64,000 nt of DNA, taken from NCBI GenBank assembly GCA_023053545.1, contig JAKZAN010000007.1, positions 5,642,001-5,706,000 of the forward strand. The letters are read 5' to 3'. Shown here piece by piece: positions 24,209-36,104 of the stretch (position 1 is its first letter; each line of letters begins with the position of its first letter). Source of the DNA: Lepidurus packardi. Taxonomy: Eukaryota; Arthropoda; Branchiopoda; Notostraca; Triopsidae. The notes under the pieces were generated by a model. The model ran no database searches. It was given only the letters and a program-made list of their open reading frames with translations, and was not told the DNA's origin. The translations under genes and the position numbers were made by a program.

Positions 24209-25857
24209 ATGGCTGACAGATTTCTCGGATCTACCATATCGGTCGATTGTGGAAAAACCTTGGGTGTTTACCAGGGTTTGGTCACATCTGTTGATGCCAT
24301 TCAACAAACTATTTCACTAAAACAAGTCTTTCGGAATGGCTTGCGCTGTCAGGTTGACGAAATTACTTTAAGGTAAATTAGTTACCGTGTAACAAATGTT
24401 TAATTGCAATTTTTATTTGGTAAAGCGCGTGTGACATTTTGGGCCTGAACATTATCACCCAAGCTAATGTTAAATCCCAAGTGGCAGCAGATCAGCAACC
24501 CATTCGCATTCTCCAGAGGCAAGACGTTCAACCAGATATAAGCCTAAAAAAATTAGGACATACCGGAAGCGAGGGTGGCGCGTTCCAACGGTTTCAGCCA
24601 AAAGAATCTCCTAGGAAAGTACCCACAGAAGAACGCCAGCAATATGTAGTAGGTAAAGACCACCTTCAGGTAGCCCCTAACATAACAAGCAGTAATAAAC
24701 CAGTATTATCTGACAGGCAGTGACGGCCACCGTACTCCTTTGAAGAGAGATCGTCTCAAAACCCGCGTAGAGAGAGACGACGCTTGCTTTGGGCAAGAGA
24801 TTAACTTTAACGACGACTTTGATTTCGAGAAAAACCTGGCTCTTTTTAATAAACGAGTACACTTCAGCTCATTAGTTTCCTTGTCACTAAGCTTTTCTCT
24901 TATGCAATAGGCAGTAATGGATGAAATAACTGCGGCTCAAAGGCCAGATGTAATAAGATTAGCCGAGCCCAATAGTGCAAAACAGAACTACAAGTATGAT
25001 GAAAACGTTCTCAGCTCTGCTCCTCCAACATATCGCCAAATCGAGTTTCCTGAACCGTCTCTGAAGGAATATCTCACAGGTACCTAATAGAAGAATTACC
25101 AGGCACAATACAACCAAAAAAATTTTCATTGAACCTTGGATTAGATACCGGTTTAATTATCCCTAGCGTTAGTCTGACCCTGAGAAGCAAGCTGTTATCG
25201 CAAGCAGAGTTTTACGGCTTAAATAGCGAGCGTCGGGCAGAGCTAACTGCTAGAGCTGCAACCGATATGGCTATTCAACTTGTAGGAGGCGTGCACAGAT
25301 TAATTCCCAAGAACGCCCACCAGAAGCCATATGTTTGTGTTATGGTTGGAGTGCATGCTGAAGCAAGTGGTGCCATTTGCACAGCTCGGCACTTGGCTTC
25401 CCAGGGCGTGCAAACCATCATCTTGATTGACCCCAATCCCCAGTGTTGTCCTACGGTAGCCCAGGAGCTGGTATTGTACCGCGCAACAGGACAAGCGTTA
25501 GTTACTTCTATAAAATCCTTGCCAGAAGCGCGTATAGACCTAGTCATAGTCGCTCTGGAAGACCCAATGCTAGCCAACAACTCCGGACCCAGTCAAGCCT
25601 TCAAGACGGTGGCGATAAACTGGGCGAACTCCCAATCTGGCCCTATAATTGCCCTAGATCCCCCACTGTCATCCCCTTTACCCAGTTTAAAAATCAAGTG
25701 CACATTAATGCCAGGTCTGCCACTCGCTCATGGCGAAGATCGTGGAAAACTGTACCTTTATAATCTCGCAATCCCACAACAGGTGTTTCAGGACGTTGGA
25801 ATTCGGTACTCGTCTCCTTTTGGAGCCAAGCACGTTATCCCGCTTCATGTCAATTAA
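24209..25857 (+). CDS. EDC3: Enhancer of mRNA-decapping protein 3
   Basis: P-body scaffold that activates decapping by DCP2 and binds the helicase DDX6/Me31B. Exons: 24209-24372, 24426-24652, 24717-24856, 24911-25079 and 25145-25857, giving 470 aa. Residues 1-55 form a divergent LSm domain (STISVDCGKTLGVYQGLVTS). A disordered linker follows. The FDF motif, DFDFEKNLALFNK, which binds DDX6, is near residue 160. The C-terminal half is a YjeF_N Rossmann domain (DTGLIIPSVS, GLPLAHGEDRGKLYL, IPQQVFQDVGI, SPFGAKHVIPLH). The 64-bp intron from 24653 removes an in-frame stop at 24721. A poly(A) signal lies at 25875-25880. Confidence 0.95.
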
Positions 25858-26096
25858 GATACTTCAGACGTATGAATAAAACTCGAATAGCTTTTGTCTT
25901 TACTTAACAAGTAGGAATTTGTATGTTGAAAAAGACTCTAAATCTGAAAGGAAACAACCTTTTAAACCTGCTAGTACGCGATATCGTATTTAACATATAG
26001 ATTCACTTGCAGTTTTTATCGTTCATCAAAGCTGAGATGAATTTGTTATTTTTACAAGGCTTAATACAAGTTAAACTGGACAATCCGATTTGTTCA

Positions 26097-29000
26097 TCAC
26101 TTTTTGCGTGTTCGAGCTGTTTTAACACGTTTCTGCGGGGACGGTTTTTTCACGATACCACTCGTTGAAGACGGTCGAGGCGCATTAGCTGACTTCACGG
26201 ATTTAGGGTTGTGGACAGAAGCTTTCCCTTCCATAAACTAAACAAAGAATTACTACACATTATACGCATCAGCACCGGAAAATCTGATACAAGAAATAGT
26301 ACTACCTTCTGTATACATTGAAGACAATGGGCCTGACGAAGTTTTGCTTCCAATTGTGTTTCATGACAATTACACCGACATTTGTCCGTTCCGTATAGAT
26401 CTTCGCTATCGGGTAAAGTAACGGTCTCAAAATCACTGCCTCCTGACTTGTCAGAGTCAGGAATTTCAATCTCTTCAAAGTCTTGACTCTCCAACAAACT
26501 TAAACCACAGACTCGTCTATTATACACACTCTTTATAAACAAACACTGCTGGTTACTTCATAGGCGGTGTCTCTTTAGGAAATAACTGTAAAAACGTATC
26601 GATAAGATATGGATAGCCCTTGAGCAGAGGCAAAATGGCCGCCTTGACTTGACCCACAGTAACTCCTGGCTGAGACTGTACTTCACTTAGCGTCTTCACG
26701 ACTTTCTTCAACCGATTCTTATTATCCATAAACTGCACCTTTAATAAATTCGTTAAGTAAAATTCTTTAAGTTAAGTAAATAAGTCTTCAAAGACTTATT
26801 TTCCAGAATTCAGTACCTGTAACTTGACGAAGAAATCTCTCATTTTGGTGATCATAAAGTGCTCAAACTGCTTCCCAATTTGTACGGCTTCCAACGGTGT
26901 TAAAAACCCAACAAACTCCTCAAGTAGCAGTGGATGGTTCTTGAGTACCTCTTTCAGTTCTTCATAAACTTTGACTGCATCGAACCCAGTATGTTGCACT
27001 TGAGCTAGTGTCAATACAAAACGCCGGTAATTATCTGTCTCGGCTGTTTCCAAAGCTTCTCGAACGTCACGGAAGTATTTTTCCGCAAAGGCTCCTTTAT
27101 CCGCTTCGGCACGAACAGGGGACTGTGCTTCAAAAGTTGAAATAACACCCCGCGTCATCTTTTGTTCCTTTAGTTGCTTCCGCTGCTGTTTTGTACCCCG
27201 ACTCCTGCGTTTGGGCTTAATGGTCACCGATGCCTGCATGAACGCATCCAAATCGGCTTGGTTGTCCATTTTGTCGTCCTCGCGTTCACCTTTATCTGTC
27301 TCTTCGCCGTCAGTTTTGTCATCTGGAATTGTATTACGACGCGGATGATCTCCCTCTTCATTTCCGCCTGAACCGCTACCACCACCGCCTCCCGAGTTGG
27401 TGGAGGCGGAGCCAACAGTTCCACTGTTAACTCCGCCCCCACTTGGAACGGAGCTAGCTTCGGCAGATGACGACGACACTGGAGGGGAAGTATGGCTTTC
27501 CTTGTTCCCGTTGGCAGCTTGTTTTCCTTTGTCAGTATTGGTAACTAAGACACCATCTACTTCTGTCAAATCTATCAAAACAGGAGGTGCTTCATCATCT
27601 GAACTCTCTTCGTTTGAATAACGACTGCTATCAGGTACTTTCATAGGAGATTTGACATAACTGTGAAATGATTCGGTGATACAAAGACTACGAGGGGTTT
27701 CTTCCTCGGACACATCCGAATCGCCTTCTGCTTCGTCACGATTCGTTATGTCTTGCTTGAACGGTCGGGGCACAGCCATCTTGAACGGTGTTGAAGTGAC
27801 GGGCTCTACAGAGAGTTTTGCTTCCAGTTCTTCAACAGATCTAATGCAAGACGATTCGTGTTCAGGTAGTACCCACACATTCCCTGTTATGGCAGTCTTT
27901 TGACCTGTCAACTTCAACATTACATAGCGTTTGGCGGGCTTAGGGGCGGTCTCAGGACTGGTACAAATCCTCAGTTCCTCGTCTTCCGTTCGAAGCTTCG
28001 TTGGGGATCGAGCTCTCTTCCTAGGGGAAGTGCTTTTCTTTTTGGGTGATTTTTTAATTGGCGAGTTGATCAGCTTCAATGGGCTTTTCAAGGGCGTGTC
28101 AGGGGCCTTTTGGGGTGTAAATAGCGCCGGCATGCTTAATATAATGTTACCAATATTGGTGTGTGTAACTTGTGGCAACTGTTGCAAAGGACTTCTATCA
28201 TGTTCGTAGCTTCTTGAACTCTTATCGGGAGTGGAGTTACTACCGCTGACGTTGTTCCGTTCTGAGATCACTGGCTCTGGCGTAACATCATTTTTGTTCG
28301 TTTCACATGACTGTTGTATAGCAACTTCGTCGTACTTTTGGTAAGGTTGGTTTGATAATACGACAATGATATTTTCGTTCGTTGCTGTTCTAATAGGCGA
28401 AAATTTAGGGTTTGCTGTTTTGGCGACGCCTTTCACTTTGCTACGTTTTTTTCCCTTTTGGATTGGGAGACGATTCGGCGCAATCCTGGTGTGTGAAATC
28501 GGAGGATCTACAGCTGGAACTGGGTTAAAAGTTGGACCCAGCAAACCTTGCCAGCGTGCAGGCAAAAGTTCGCCTGGTACATCTTCTAGCTTTCGTGTGG
28601 GATCAAACGGATGCAGGGTTCGATCCACGTCAGGAGCTTTACCGTACATAAAGTAGTACTGTACAGGGTTCCCTTGTTTGATTTTGGGTCTTCGTAGTCT
28701 GTCAATTCTGGCCTCCAATTTCTTAATCCCAGTCCAAGGCATGCAATTTACTTGAATAGCCTTAACTAATTCGTGCTTAACAACAGCTACGCCCCAGTGT
28801 CGGTACGTTTTTTCGATTTCAGCATGGAACCTCTCCAAGCCCATCGCTAAAAGCTGGTCTTCCACTGGAGAACCAATCGAAGCATCTGGAAGGTTTTCGG
28901 GTAACCGGAAATACGGAGATAAAGGCAACAGTTCAGGATACAAAAAGACTCGGCTTTGGCGCATCATAGTTACTAAATCCTTCCGGAACTCCAAACCCAT

Positions 29001-31452
29001 CCGCAACGGCGTACGTGCATTCCTGTACAATCGAGGCATGAGCTTCTCTGGGAGTTTCGTTATAATAAGCAACTCACATCTTTTTGCCTTCCAGTTGTTT
29101 CCGATACTTGTAGTCGGGATGGAACTTGACATGTTTTTCCCATGTTTCAGTCAAGACAATCGCTTCAGGAAGGTTGCATACCTGCAGTGGTTCCGGTTTA
29201 GCCTGAGTCTTCAGAACGACATCCAAATTACCCTACAGAAGAAAAATAATCCATAATTTGCAAGTAAATACAAGCAAGTACTCATCTTACCAGCATATCT
29301 TTGTATTGCCTTGTGGAATCAGCCAATTCGGGTTGTTGAACACTAATCATGTGTATTTGGGTGAGCAACTGCACATGCTTCCGCATCTGCTCTTCTAAGC
29401 GTAACCGAAATATTCGCTCCTCTTCCTCTTGTTCAATATTGCGGCCTATCATGTGTTCTTCTATAATAACCGTTACAGGAAAAGGAGACGGAACGTTTTG
29501 CGTTGCTTCCTTTTCAGACACTACAGGCACTGGAGACGTTACATGCTCAAGAACTACGGGACTAAGGGCAGCAGGAACACACTTTGCAGGAGAGAATTTG
29601 AGAGAATCCGCTGGAGGAATTTCTTGTAAAAAAGTAGGAAGAGTTGGTGGAATGCTGTGCTCTCCTTCATCGTCACTGGATTCCATATCTTGGACTAGTT
29701 CCGATATTAACTGCTGTACCTCTGTCTTAGAAATCTGAACAGCACGATCTTTTCTTAACTCCTCGTGATCTAAGGAAGAAAGTAACGCAAAGTGCGTAAG
29801 TAAACATCAGTCAATCAAGTTTTACTGATCGACAACAAAGGTTTGATTAGCGAACACGGGTTAGAATTAAATGAAAAATTAAATTAAAATTAAATCAAAT
29901 TAAAACGGAAAAACGGAATACAACAAATGCAAACACGAGAAATATGTGTCAACTTACCTGGCTCTTCTTCGTCCTCCAGTATATTATACTCTGGATCCGC
30001 TTCTTCATCGTCAACTGCCTCGTTTGTTTCAAATCCTGGAATAATATCTTACAATAACTACGAAGAATAATAAAGAAGTTTTTCCTACCTGAAGGTAGGG
30101 CGAACTCTCGTAAGAAATTCTTCCAGTCTTCATCATCACACTCCATGTCGTACATATCCAACGTAATGTCGGGTGGCACAAAAGAGGCTTCTATTTGCTC
30201 AAGAGGTGTATCTTTCAGATGTAACCTGGAACGGGTCCTCAACCCAATTTTGTCCACTGCTTCCTCATCAAAGTTCAAAGCTTTCTTGTGCAAAGACTGA
30301 GGCCGTTTGAATGTACCAGATTGAGGTGAGCATGGCGTACCTTCGCGATCATCTCTCGAAGCATTTGCACTTGGAGTTCCAGACGTGCTTGGAGTTGAAG
30401 GCGAACCTATGCCGCTTACAACCTGTGGTGACATTACACTGTCATCGTCACTCTATTAAGAAACAGTTGTTAGAAATAATCCAAACCAAAAGTATAGATT
30501 TACATCTTCATGGCTATCTTCTCCCGGCTGATACTCTTCTCCGCTGGAATCTTCTGATAGGTCTAGGGCCATTAGGCAAGCAGTTGACGACGGTGAACTT
30601 GGAGGAAGTGTTGACTGAGCTCGTGAACTAGTGCAACTAAACAAACGATACTAAAATCTAAACAAATTCATCGGCCCACTTAATTCTCTACCTAGTTTTG
30701 GTTTTTGATCTTGTTAGCCTATGCGCATATTCCAGCAAGTCTTCTTCACCTGTCGATTTGCCCTCCATAGCATTTTTAACCAAACGAACAACGCTTTCAT
30801 GCGTTAAAATATTCTATAATAATTAATAAAAGGCGTATACAGACGAATAAGGACCCAAACATAGTTATATGAACTTACTTTAATCAGGTTTTTTACGTTA
30901 ACGGTGTTCAGGCCTTTCTTAGTTGCCTTTTCGTCCAAGGCTGCGTCAATGTCAGTTTCTCGGCATTGGCGGGCGACGTCTTCCGAGATGGGTGAAACGA
31001 CACGCATCTTTCGGGGCATTTTCTTTGGCAACATAGAATCCGCACGCTTTCGCTTACTAGGAGAAATAGATTCTAAAGCCTTCATGCCCTTCCTAGATTT
31101 TTCGGGTGTACGATAGCTGGACGCACTAACAGACGGTTTCGAAACTTCATTTTTCCTGGATTTCTGCCGCTGTAAAAGGGAACGTTGTGAAATTTCTTTC
31201 TTACTACATTAATTTCATTAACTTAACCAGTACCTTGTCTAAAGTTCTAGTTTTGTTTGGTTTCACGGGTGAACTGGGACAGGGCAGTGCATTTGAACTT
31301 TTTGCAATCATATTCAAGGTTTCATTTTGGTCCAAGCTCCGTAATGTTGTGGAAGATTCTGCGCCATTAAGCAGTTCTATTGTTTCATGTAGTTCATCTA
31401 ACTGTAAACGTTCGCTGTAGTTGTTACAAACTTCTTGTTCTTCAGTTGCCAT
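26097..31452 (-). CDS. GON4L: GON-4-like transcriptional regulator (homologue of Drosophila muscle wasted)
   Basis: Nuclear co-regulator of the GON4L/YY1AP group, linked to cell-cycle and histone gene control. Exons (minus): 31234-31452, 30879-31169, 30692-30813, 30504-30636, 30089-30452, 29958-30035, 29291-29769, 29078-29232, 26817-29022, 26557-26738, 26306-26516 and 26097-26237. They total 4581 nt and 1526 aa. Conserved blocks: [45 protein letters not shown] with [39 protein letters not shown], and [16 protein letters not shown]. Two PAH (SIN3-like) helices follow: [20 protein letters not shown], and [15 protein letters not shown] across the last introns. The 2.2-kb exon also encodes a long Ser/Gly-rich disordered region. 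The exon 8/9 junction was chosen inside a longer open frame because only that splice (29023-29077) keeps the conserved reading. Confidence 0.88.
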
Positions 31453-32696
31453 TGTTTTGGAATTTAGTATAAGCAATTCGTGGCTAAAACGCGAACGGCG
31501 AAACGGACATAACGCGAATTGCATACAACCATGCTTATATTACGAGATTACAGTGTAAAACGGAAAACCAATACAACAATAACAAATACAATAGCTTATA
31601 TTGACTTCGATGTCATACGAAACGTACTGCAAACTACACTGAAAGATTTCCTTCAACCACTGACCTTCGACCGACCCCCCGAACTTTCCAAGCATTTGCT
31701 TGGAAAGTTCGAGAACAGAGAAAGGCAAAATTCAGGAAGGGCTGGTTCTTCAACATCTTGCTAAAAGTCCGCAACGTACGTGATTATTACATAACAATAG
31801 AAAATGTGTCTGCCGCTTTTCTAAGGAAGTTGCACACGACAAAAACCTTTGCAAGAAAGTTGGCATTTTAATAATTACTAAGTTCTGACACAAATGCTCC
31901 GGTATACACGAATGTAGTCGCGGGCAAATGATTAGAACATAGTTGGAGCTTACCAATTAGAAATAAAATTGGCAAGCAGAGAAGGATACAGGGCGAAGCT
32001 TCAAGATTGGTCGCTTGCCATAACCCGATGTTACAAAGGCCCAATTTGCATTGGTTGGTTAGGTTAGGGAAACTCTCTTATGGAGAATGGTATGCCTTCT
32101 GACCTAAAAACGGTGGATACCTCATGTTTTTAGCTTCTCTGCTGGAGAGAATTTTCCGGCAGAAGTGGCTACTCCCATGACTACTCCCATCGTCCCATGG
32201 CTACTCCTACTCCCAAGAAACACTAACGCTACACTCGGTTGGCTATTAAACTAAATCGGAAGAAAGCAGAAAGGCAGTTTGGAGTTTCACTAATTATAAT
32301 ACATACCCTGCGCTAAAATGTAAATGATAAAGCTGCATAGTAATATAACTGACAATCCAATATTGCGAACCACTGAAGATAAATATCTAAAATTATAAAT
32401 CGGTAAAAAAAACGATGTCAATTTCAATCTCGCTACTTGTCGGTTATTTAAATAGCTTAGTACGTTTTCTATAAAACCCAATTACTTATAGAATTAGATC
32501 TCGTGATTCTTCCCGGTTAAGTTCAAGTTTCGCAACTAAACTTAGTACTGGAAGTCGCCACATGCAAAAAGCGAACCGTGTTCTAATTGTGCAATGCCTG
32601 CGAATCGGCGCTTATAAGGTGCACTACCGATAAAAGGCTAAGTACGGATGACTGCCAGTCGGCGTTCCGTTACTTGGAAAGTTTATCAAAATAAAA
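31453..32696. other. Divergent intergenic region GON4L / RNF126-like
   Basis: 1.24 kb holding both promoters. It includes the palindrome at 31681-31715 described separately. Near 32165-32215 there is a short imperfect repeat of CTACTCCCAT units. An 81-codon open frame at 31519-31764 (+) runs through the palindrome and has no recognisable homology, so I do not call it a gene. Confidence 0.5.
31681..31715. promoter_or_regulatory. Perfect 14-bp palindrome with heat-shock-element pattern
   Basis: Arms 31681-31694 and 31697-31710 are exact reverse complements with only two bases between them. The right arm plus the next bases reads GAAAGTTCGAGAA (31703-31715), which fits the three-unit heat shock element GAAnnTTCnnGAA. 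The left arm also begins with GAACTTTC, an inverted GAA/TTC pair. The position, 230 bp upstream of the GON4L start, suits a regulatory site. Confidence 0.5.
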
Positions 32697-34155
32697 ATGG
32701 CAGAAGGAATTGTTGTTGAACCTCCACTATCTGCTAGATTTTATTGTCATCAGTGCAATGAAGAAATTGGCCGTGTCTCAGCTGTAAGTATATTATCCGT
32801 AGCCTAAGCCTAGTTTAGCTAGATTTTTCGTTATTTTTTGGTTGTCATAGGATTACAAATGCCCGACGTGTCAGAGTGGATTCATTGAAGAATTGGAGAA
32901 TACTGGCAGCAACAATGTAGAAAGTTCAAGTGACGATTCCGTGGATGGTGACGTGGATATGGATTTACCATTTAGTGAAGTAAGCTAAACCTCCGATTCT
33001 GCTGTTCTTTGTTAATTGTAATCCGTTTTTATAAGCAGCTAGCTCATAATATATGGGATGGGGTGATGAGAAATGCCAACGCGGGACAATTGTCGTCCCA
33101 GCGCGGTGGTGACAGCTCAAGCGGACCGTCTCGCCAAGCTAGTACTGATGAAAACGACGGAAGACCTGTCTTGGGAGACAGCATAAGACGTCGGAGATCT
33201 GTGGGTGCACCTGGAGTCCTAAACGCTCGCGGCTACCGCAGGCGGTGAAAAGCATTAATCTGTTTAATTAAGAACCGTCTCAAATTTAAATCTTTATACA
33301 GAAGAGATGACCGACAAATGGCTCCCCTGGAAAACATGATTCATGAGTTTATCGTAAACCTGACGGGAATGGATTGGGAGTCATTGGGAGGTCCTATGAA
33401 TGCTCAACCTATGTTTATGTACGGTAACCCAGGGGATTATGCTTGGGGAAGGGGTGGTTTGGATGCCATTATCACCCAATTACTAAACCAAATGGATGGA
33501 ACCGGTCCGCCACCTATGCAAAAAGACCAGATCTCGGCCATTCCTGTTGTCCACGTTACGGAAGAACATATTGGTTCGTATCCAGCAAAAGTTGTAAATT
33601 TTCACTAATTCATTGTCTTAGACAAAAATTTACAGTGTTCAGTTTGCTGGGAAGATTTTAAAGTATCAGAACCCGTACGAAAATTGTCTTGTGAACATCT
33701 TTACCATAGTGACTGCATTGTGCCTTGGCTGGAGTTGGTAAGTTTGTTTATATAGAAACTTGCTATCGAACACCGTAATTGGCTTCCTTTACTCTTTTTT
33801 TAAAGCACGGCACATGTCCTGTGTGCAGAAAAACATTGAGCGAAGATTTACCAAACGGCTCCATGCCTAGTTCTTCCAGCTCGTCTGCTCAACAGCCAAA
33901 TCAATCGCAGAATTCTGGTCTTGGCTTTGGAAGGTTGTTTTCGTTATTTGGGTAATTTCAATTTCTGAATATAAATGTATTAAAGTTTTTATGTTTGAGC
34001 ATAGCATGAATTCGCCGTCGTCAGCCTCTAGTTCATCCTCCACGAGTGATCAGTCTCGTCCTCCTCGTGAACGTCAGCGGGAAGACGACAGCGAAGATAT
34101 CAGGCCTCTTCGAAATCTACGGCGCCCCAGACCAGATGATAGCGAACTAGATTAG
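32697..34155 (+). CDS. RNF126: E3 ubiquitin-protein ligase, RNF126/RNF115 type
   Basis: RING-H2 ligase of the BCA2 family, which handles mislocalised and membrane-trafficking substrates with BAG6. Exons: 32697-32783, 32851-32979, 33039-33244, 33302-33573, 33622-33737, 33806-33951 and 34005-34155, giving 368 aa in phase. The N-terminal zinc ribbon is split over exons 1 and 2 ([20 protein letters not shown]). The RING-H2 finger is complete: CSVCWEDF, then [15 protein letters not shown], then CPVC. The tail is Ser-rich and acidic. The 48-bp intron at 33574 uses a weak GTTCGT donor, chosen because it joins EEHI to DKNLQCSVC in frame. RNF126 and RNF115 are co-orthologues in vertebrates, so the symbol stands for the pair. 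A poly(A) signal is at 34213-34218. Confidence 0.9.
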
Positions 34156-34614
34156 TTGGGAAGAATTTAGAACAGTTTACAGACGAAGAGTTTTTCCGGG
34201 GGTTGTTGTAAGAATAAAAGTTTCAGTTGATGTGGGTGGTCAAGAATATAGCCTGGAATTATTGAGTTGTTTGTGAATAGTGCTTTTTCTTTAGCTTACG
34301 GGAGGCGAAGTTAATGAAGTAAAATTTTATCCTGCCTCGGTTTGTATTCGTGATAAAATTCATAAGCTAAACATGTGTACGTGCAACTGTTGCAGTATAT
34401 GCTCCATCCCAGCCTCTTCGAAGAAAACTGGTTCATACAGTTTATGTCTCCTAGTATACATACAAGCAGGCATTTCTCCCTCACCCTGAAATGGAATACA
34501 GCCGTAAAATGATCTTGTCGTTTTCCACCCAAGAGATTGGACAGGTGACATGGTAACCGAGACCGTATCGATCCAACAACGCATTCAGCAAAAGTATACT
34601 CATTATCTTTCAAT
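34156..34614. other. Spacer RNF126-like / TPGS2
   Basis: About 460 bp with the RNF126-like 3' untranslated region (AATAAA at 34213) and the presumed TPGS2 promoter. Minus-strand open frames here have no recognisable content. Confidence 0.45.
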
Positions 34615-35541
34615 ATGACCATGGTCAAAGTTGAAGTGACCGTTATTCGGAGTGAATTTTATAACAATTTAGTTATCAATTTAACGACTTTCTTAAATAG
34701 CATTCCTAGTATTGTGGATGTCCAACTACAAGATAGGGTTCCCCAAGACAAAATGAACCTTGCACTATGGCAGCAGCAGCACGATGTTCGCTTGCCGCCT
34801 GACGTAACTAACTTTTACTTGGCTACGGACGGGTTTCGGCTTTCTTGGAGTTACAAATTAAACGGTATTTTATTTCGTATAACCAGTAATTCCAATGAAT
34901 TTAGACTGATCGAATTCTGGGTTAGGAATAACACACCCAGTAGGCTTGATGAATATTTTCCGCTTAGACGAACTAATTTGCGTAACAGATACCCAGCTTT
35001 TGTTCGCTAATAAGGCAGAAGGTTCAAATGGTATAACCTTTACATCAATGGAAGTTACGAATCAACAAATAGCATATCCCACAAATAGCAAAATTATTGC
35101 TCTAGCAACATTCAAAGAAGGTAATTGTAATTTTCTCCGTAAAGTGAATCGGAGGTATAGATGTCACAGGGTCTTAGGGTGTGTCTGCCTGGTTATGAAG
35201 GGCAGTGAAAGTCATGGGATTTGGTTTACCGAAGAAACAGGAAATTGTCATATGCTAGCTTCCAACTTCACGACTTACTTCCGGCTTTTACTCTTATATC
35301 AAGGACTCCCTCAATGGCCATATCTTTGCATAAAAAAGTCGTTAAGTTCTTGGCCAAAGGTAAATTTTAATTGCGTCTCTTATAGTGGTACACAAATCTA
35401 TTAAAATTCATTTATTAGCAACTTTTCTTGAACTTCGCGCCACATTTGTTGAAACCTTGGAAAATGCCTCCTAGTCCTGATTCGGGATCTATTCCTTATA
35501 ATGAACTGGATATAAGCTCCTTCCGAATAAAGAAAAAATAA
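34615..35541 (+). CDS. TPGS2: Tubulin polyglutamylase complex subunit 2
   Basis: Subunit of the TTLL1 complex that adds glutamate chains to tubulin in neurons and cilia. Exons: 34615-34885, 34968-35120, 35178-35359 and 35419-35541, giving 242 aa. Conserved stretches are LPPDVTNFYLATDGFRLSWS, GCVCLVMKG with GIWFTEETG, and YFRLLLLYQGLPQWPY. The C-terminus is short and basic (FRIKKK). The first donor (34886) is the least certain, because several phase-compatible GT sites lie between 34865 and 34886. The stop codon overlaps a poly(A) signal AATAAA at 35537-35542. Confidence 0.85.
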
Positions 35542-36104
35542 ATGCTGTATCGAAAATGTTTAATAAGATCCTTAAAATTAAAAAAGTATCAGTCATATGT
35601 CAGTGATTTTTTTCTAGCATTACGTGAAATATCAGACATTCCAGTAGACCCGCCAGACTGACTCATATTACGCGCCTTCTCTTATTATCGATTATTAAAG
35701 CGTCTCAGTAATTGTCCAGGAGAACGGGAATCGAAAGGGGCAGTCCTTTACTGTTTTGTTGTTTACTTTCCTTTCTGAAAGCAGTGTCGAGGAAATGTGA
35801 GAATTAACACAACGCCATTTTTTCCTCATAATTGTTATCTTACGAACCTTGGCACAGAAAAGTTTGCATAATTTTAGAACAATCAAAACCAATGACAAAC
35901 TAGCTCTGTCTCTATTCAAGAGACTGCCCAGACAGTTTAGAAAAGTCGCAGGGCAAAAAAGCTATCGAATTACGAATACCATTCTCTGTTTTCGTTCATC
36001 TATTGACTTTTATTGTGTTTGTTTTATTTTTTCACGGGGAGAATTTCGTTTTATTTTTCTACGAAAAGGAATTTCGTTCCTTTGCAGTTCGTAGTCGAAT
36101 TAAA
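35542..36104. other. Spacer and probable 5' exon region of the DGCR2/IDD-like gene
   Basis: Open frames are short. A strong acceptor-like pyrimidine run ending in CAG lies at about 36078-36087, so an upstream 5' exon (untranslated or carrying a signal peptide) probably sits in this stretch or further left. I could not place it. Confidence 0.4.

Noticed and set aside
27174..28656. Several plus-strand open frames opposite the large GON4L exon
   Set aside because: Shadows of a long coding exon on the minus strand.
31519..31764. 81-codon open frame divergent from GON4L
   Set aside because: Part of it is the palindrome at 31681-31710, and there is no homology or splice partner.
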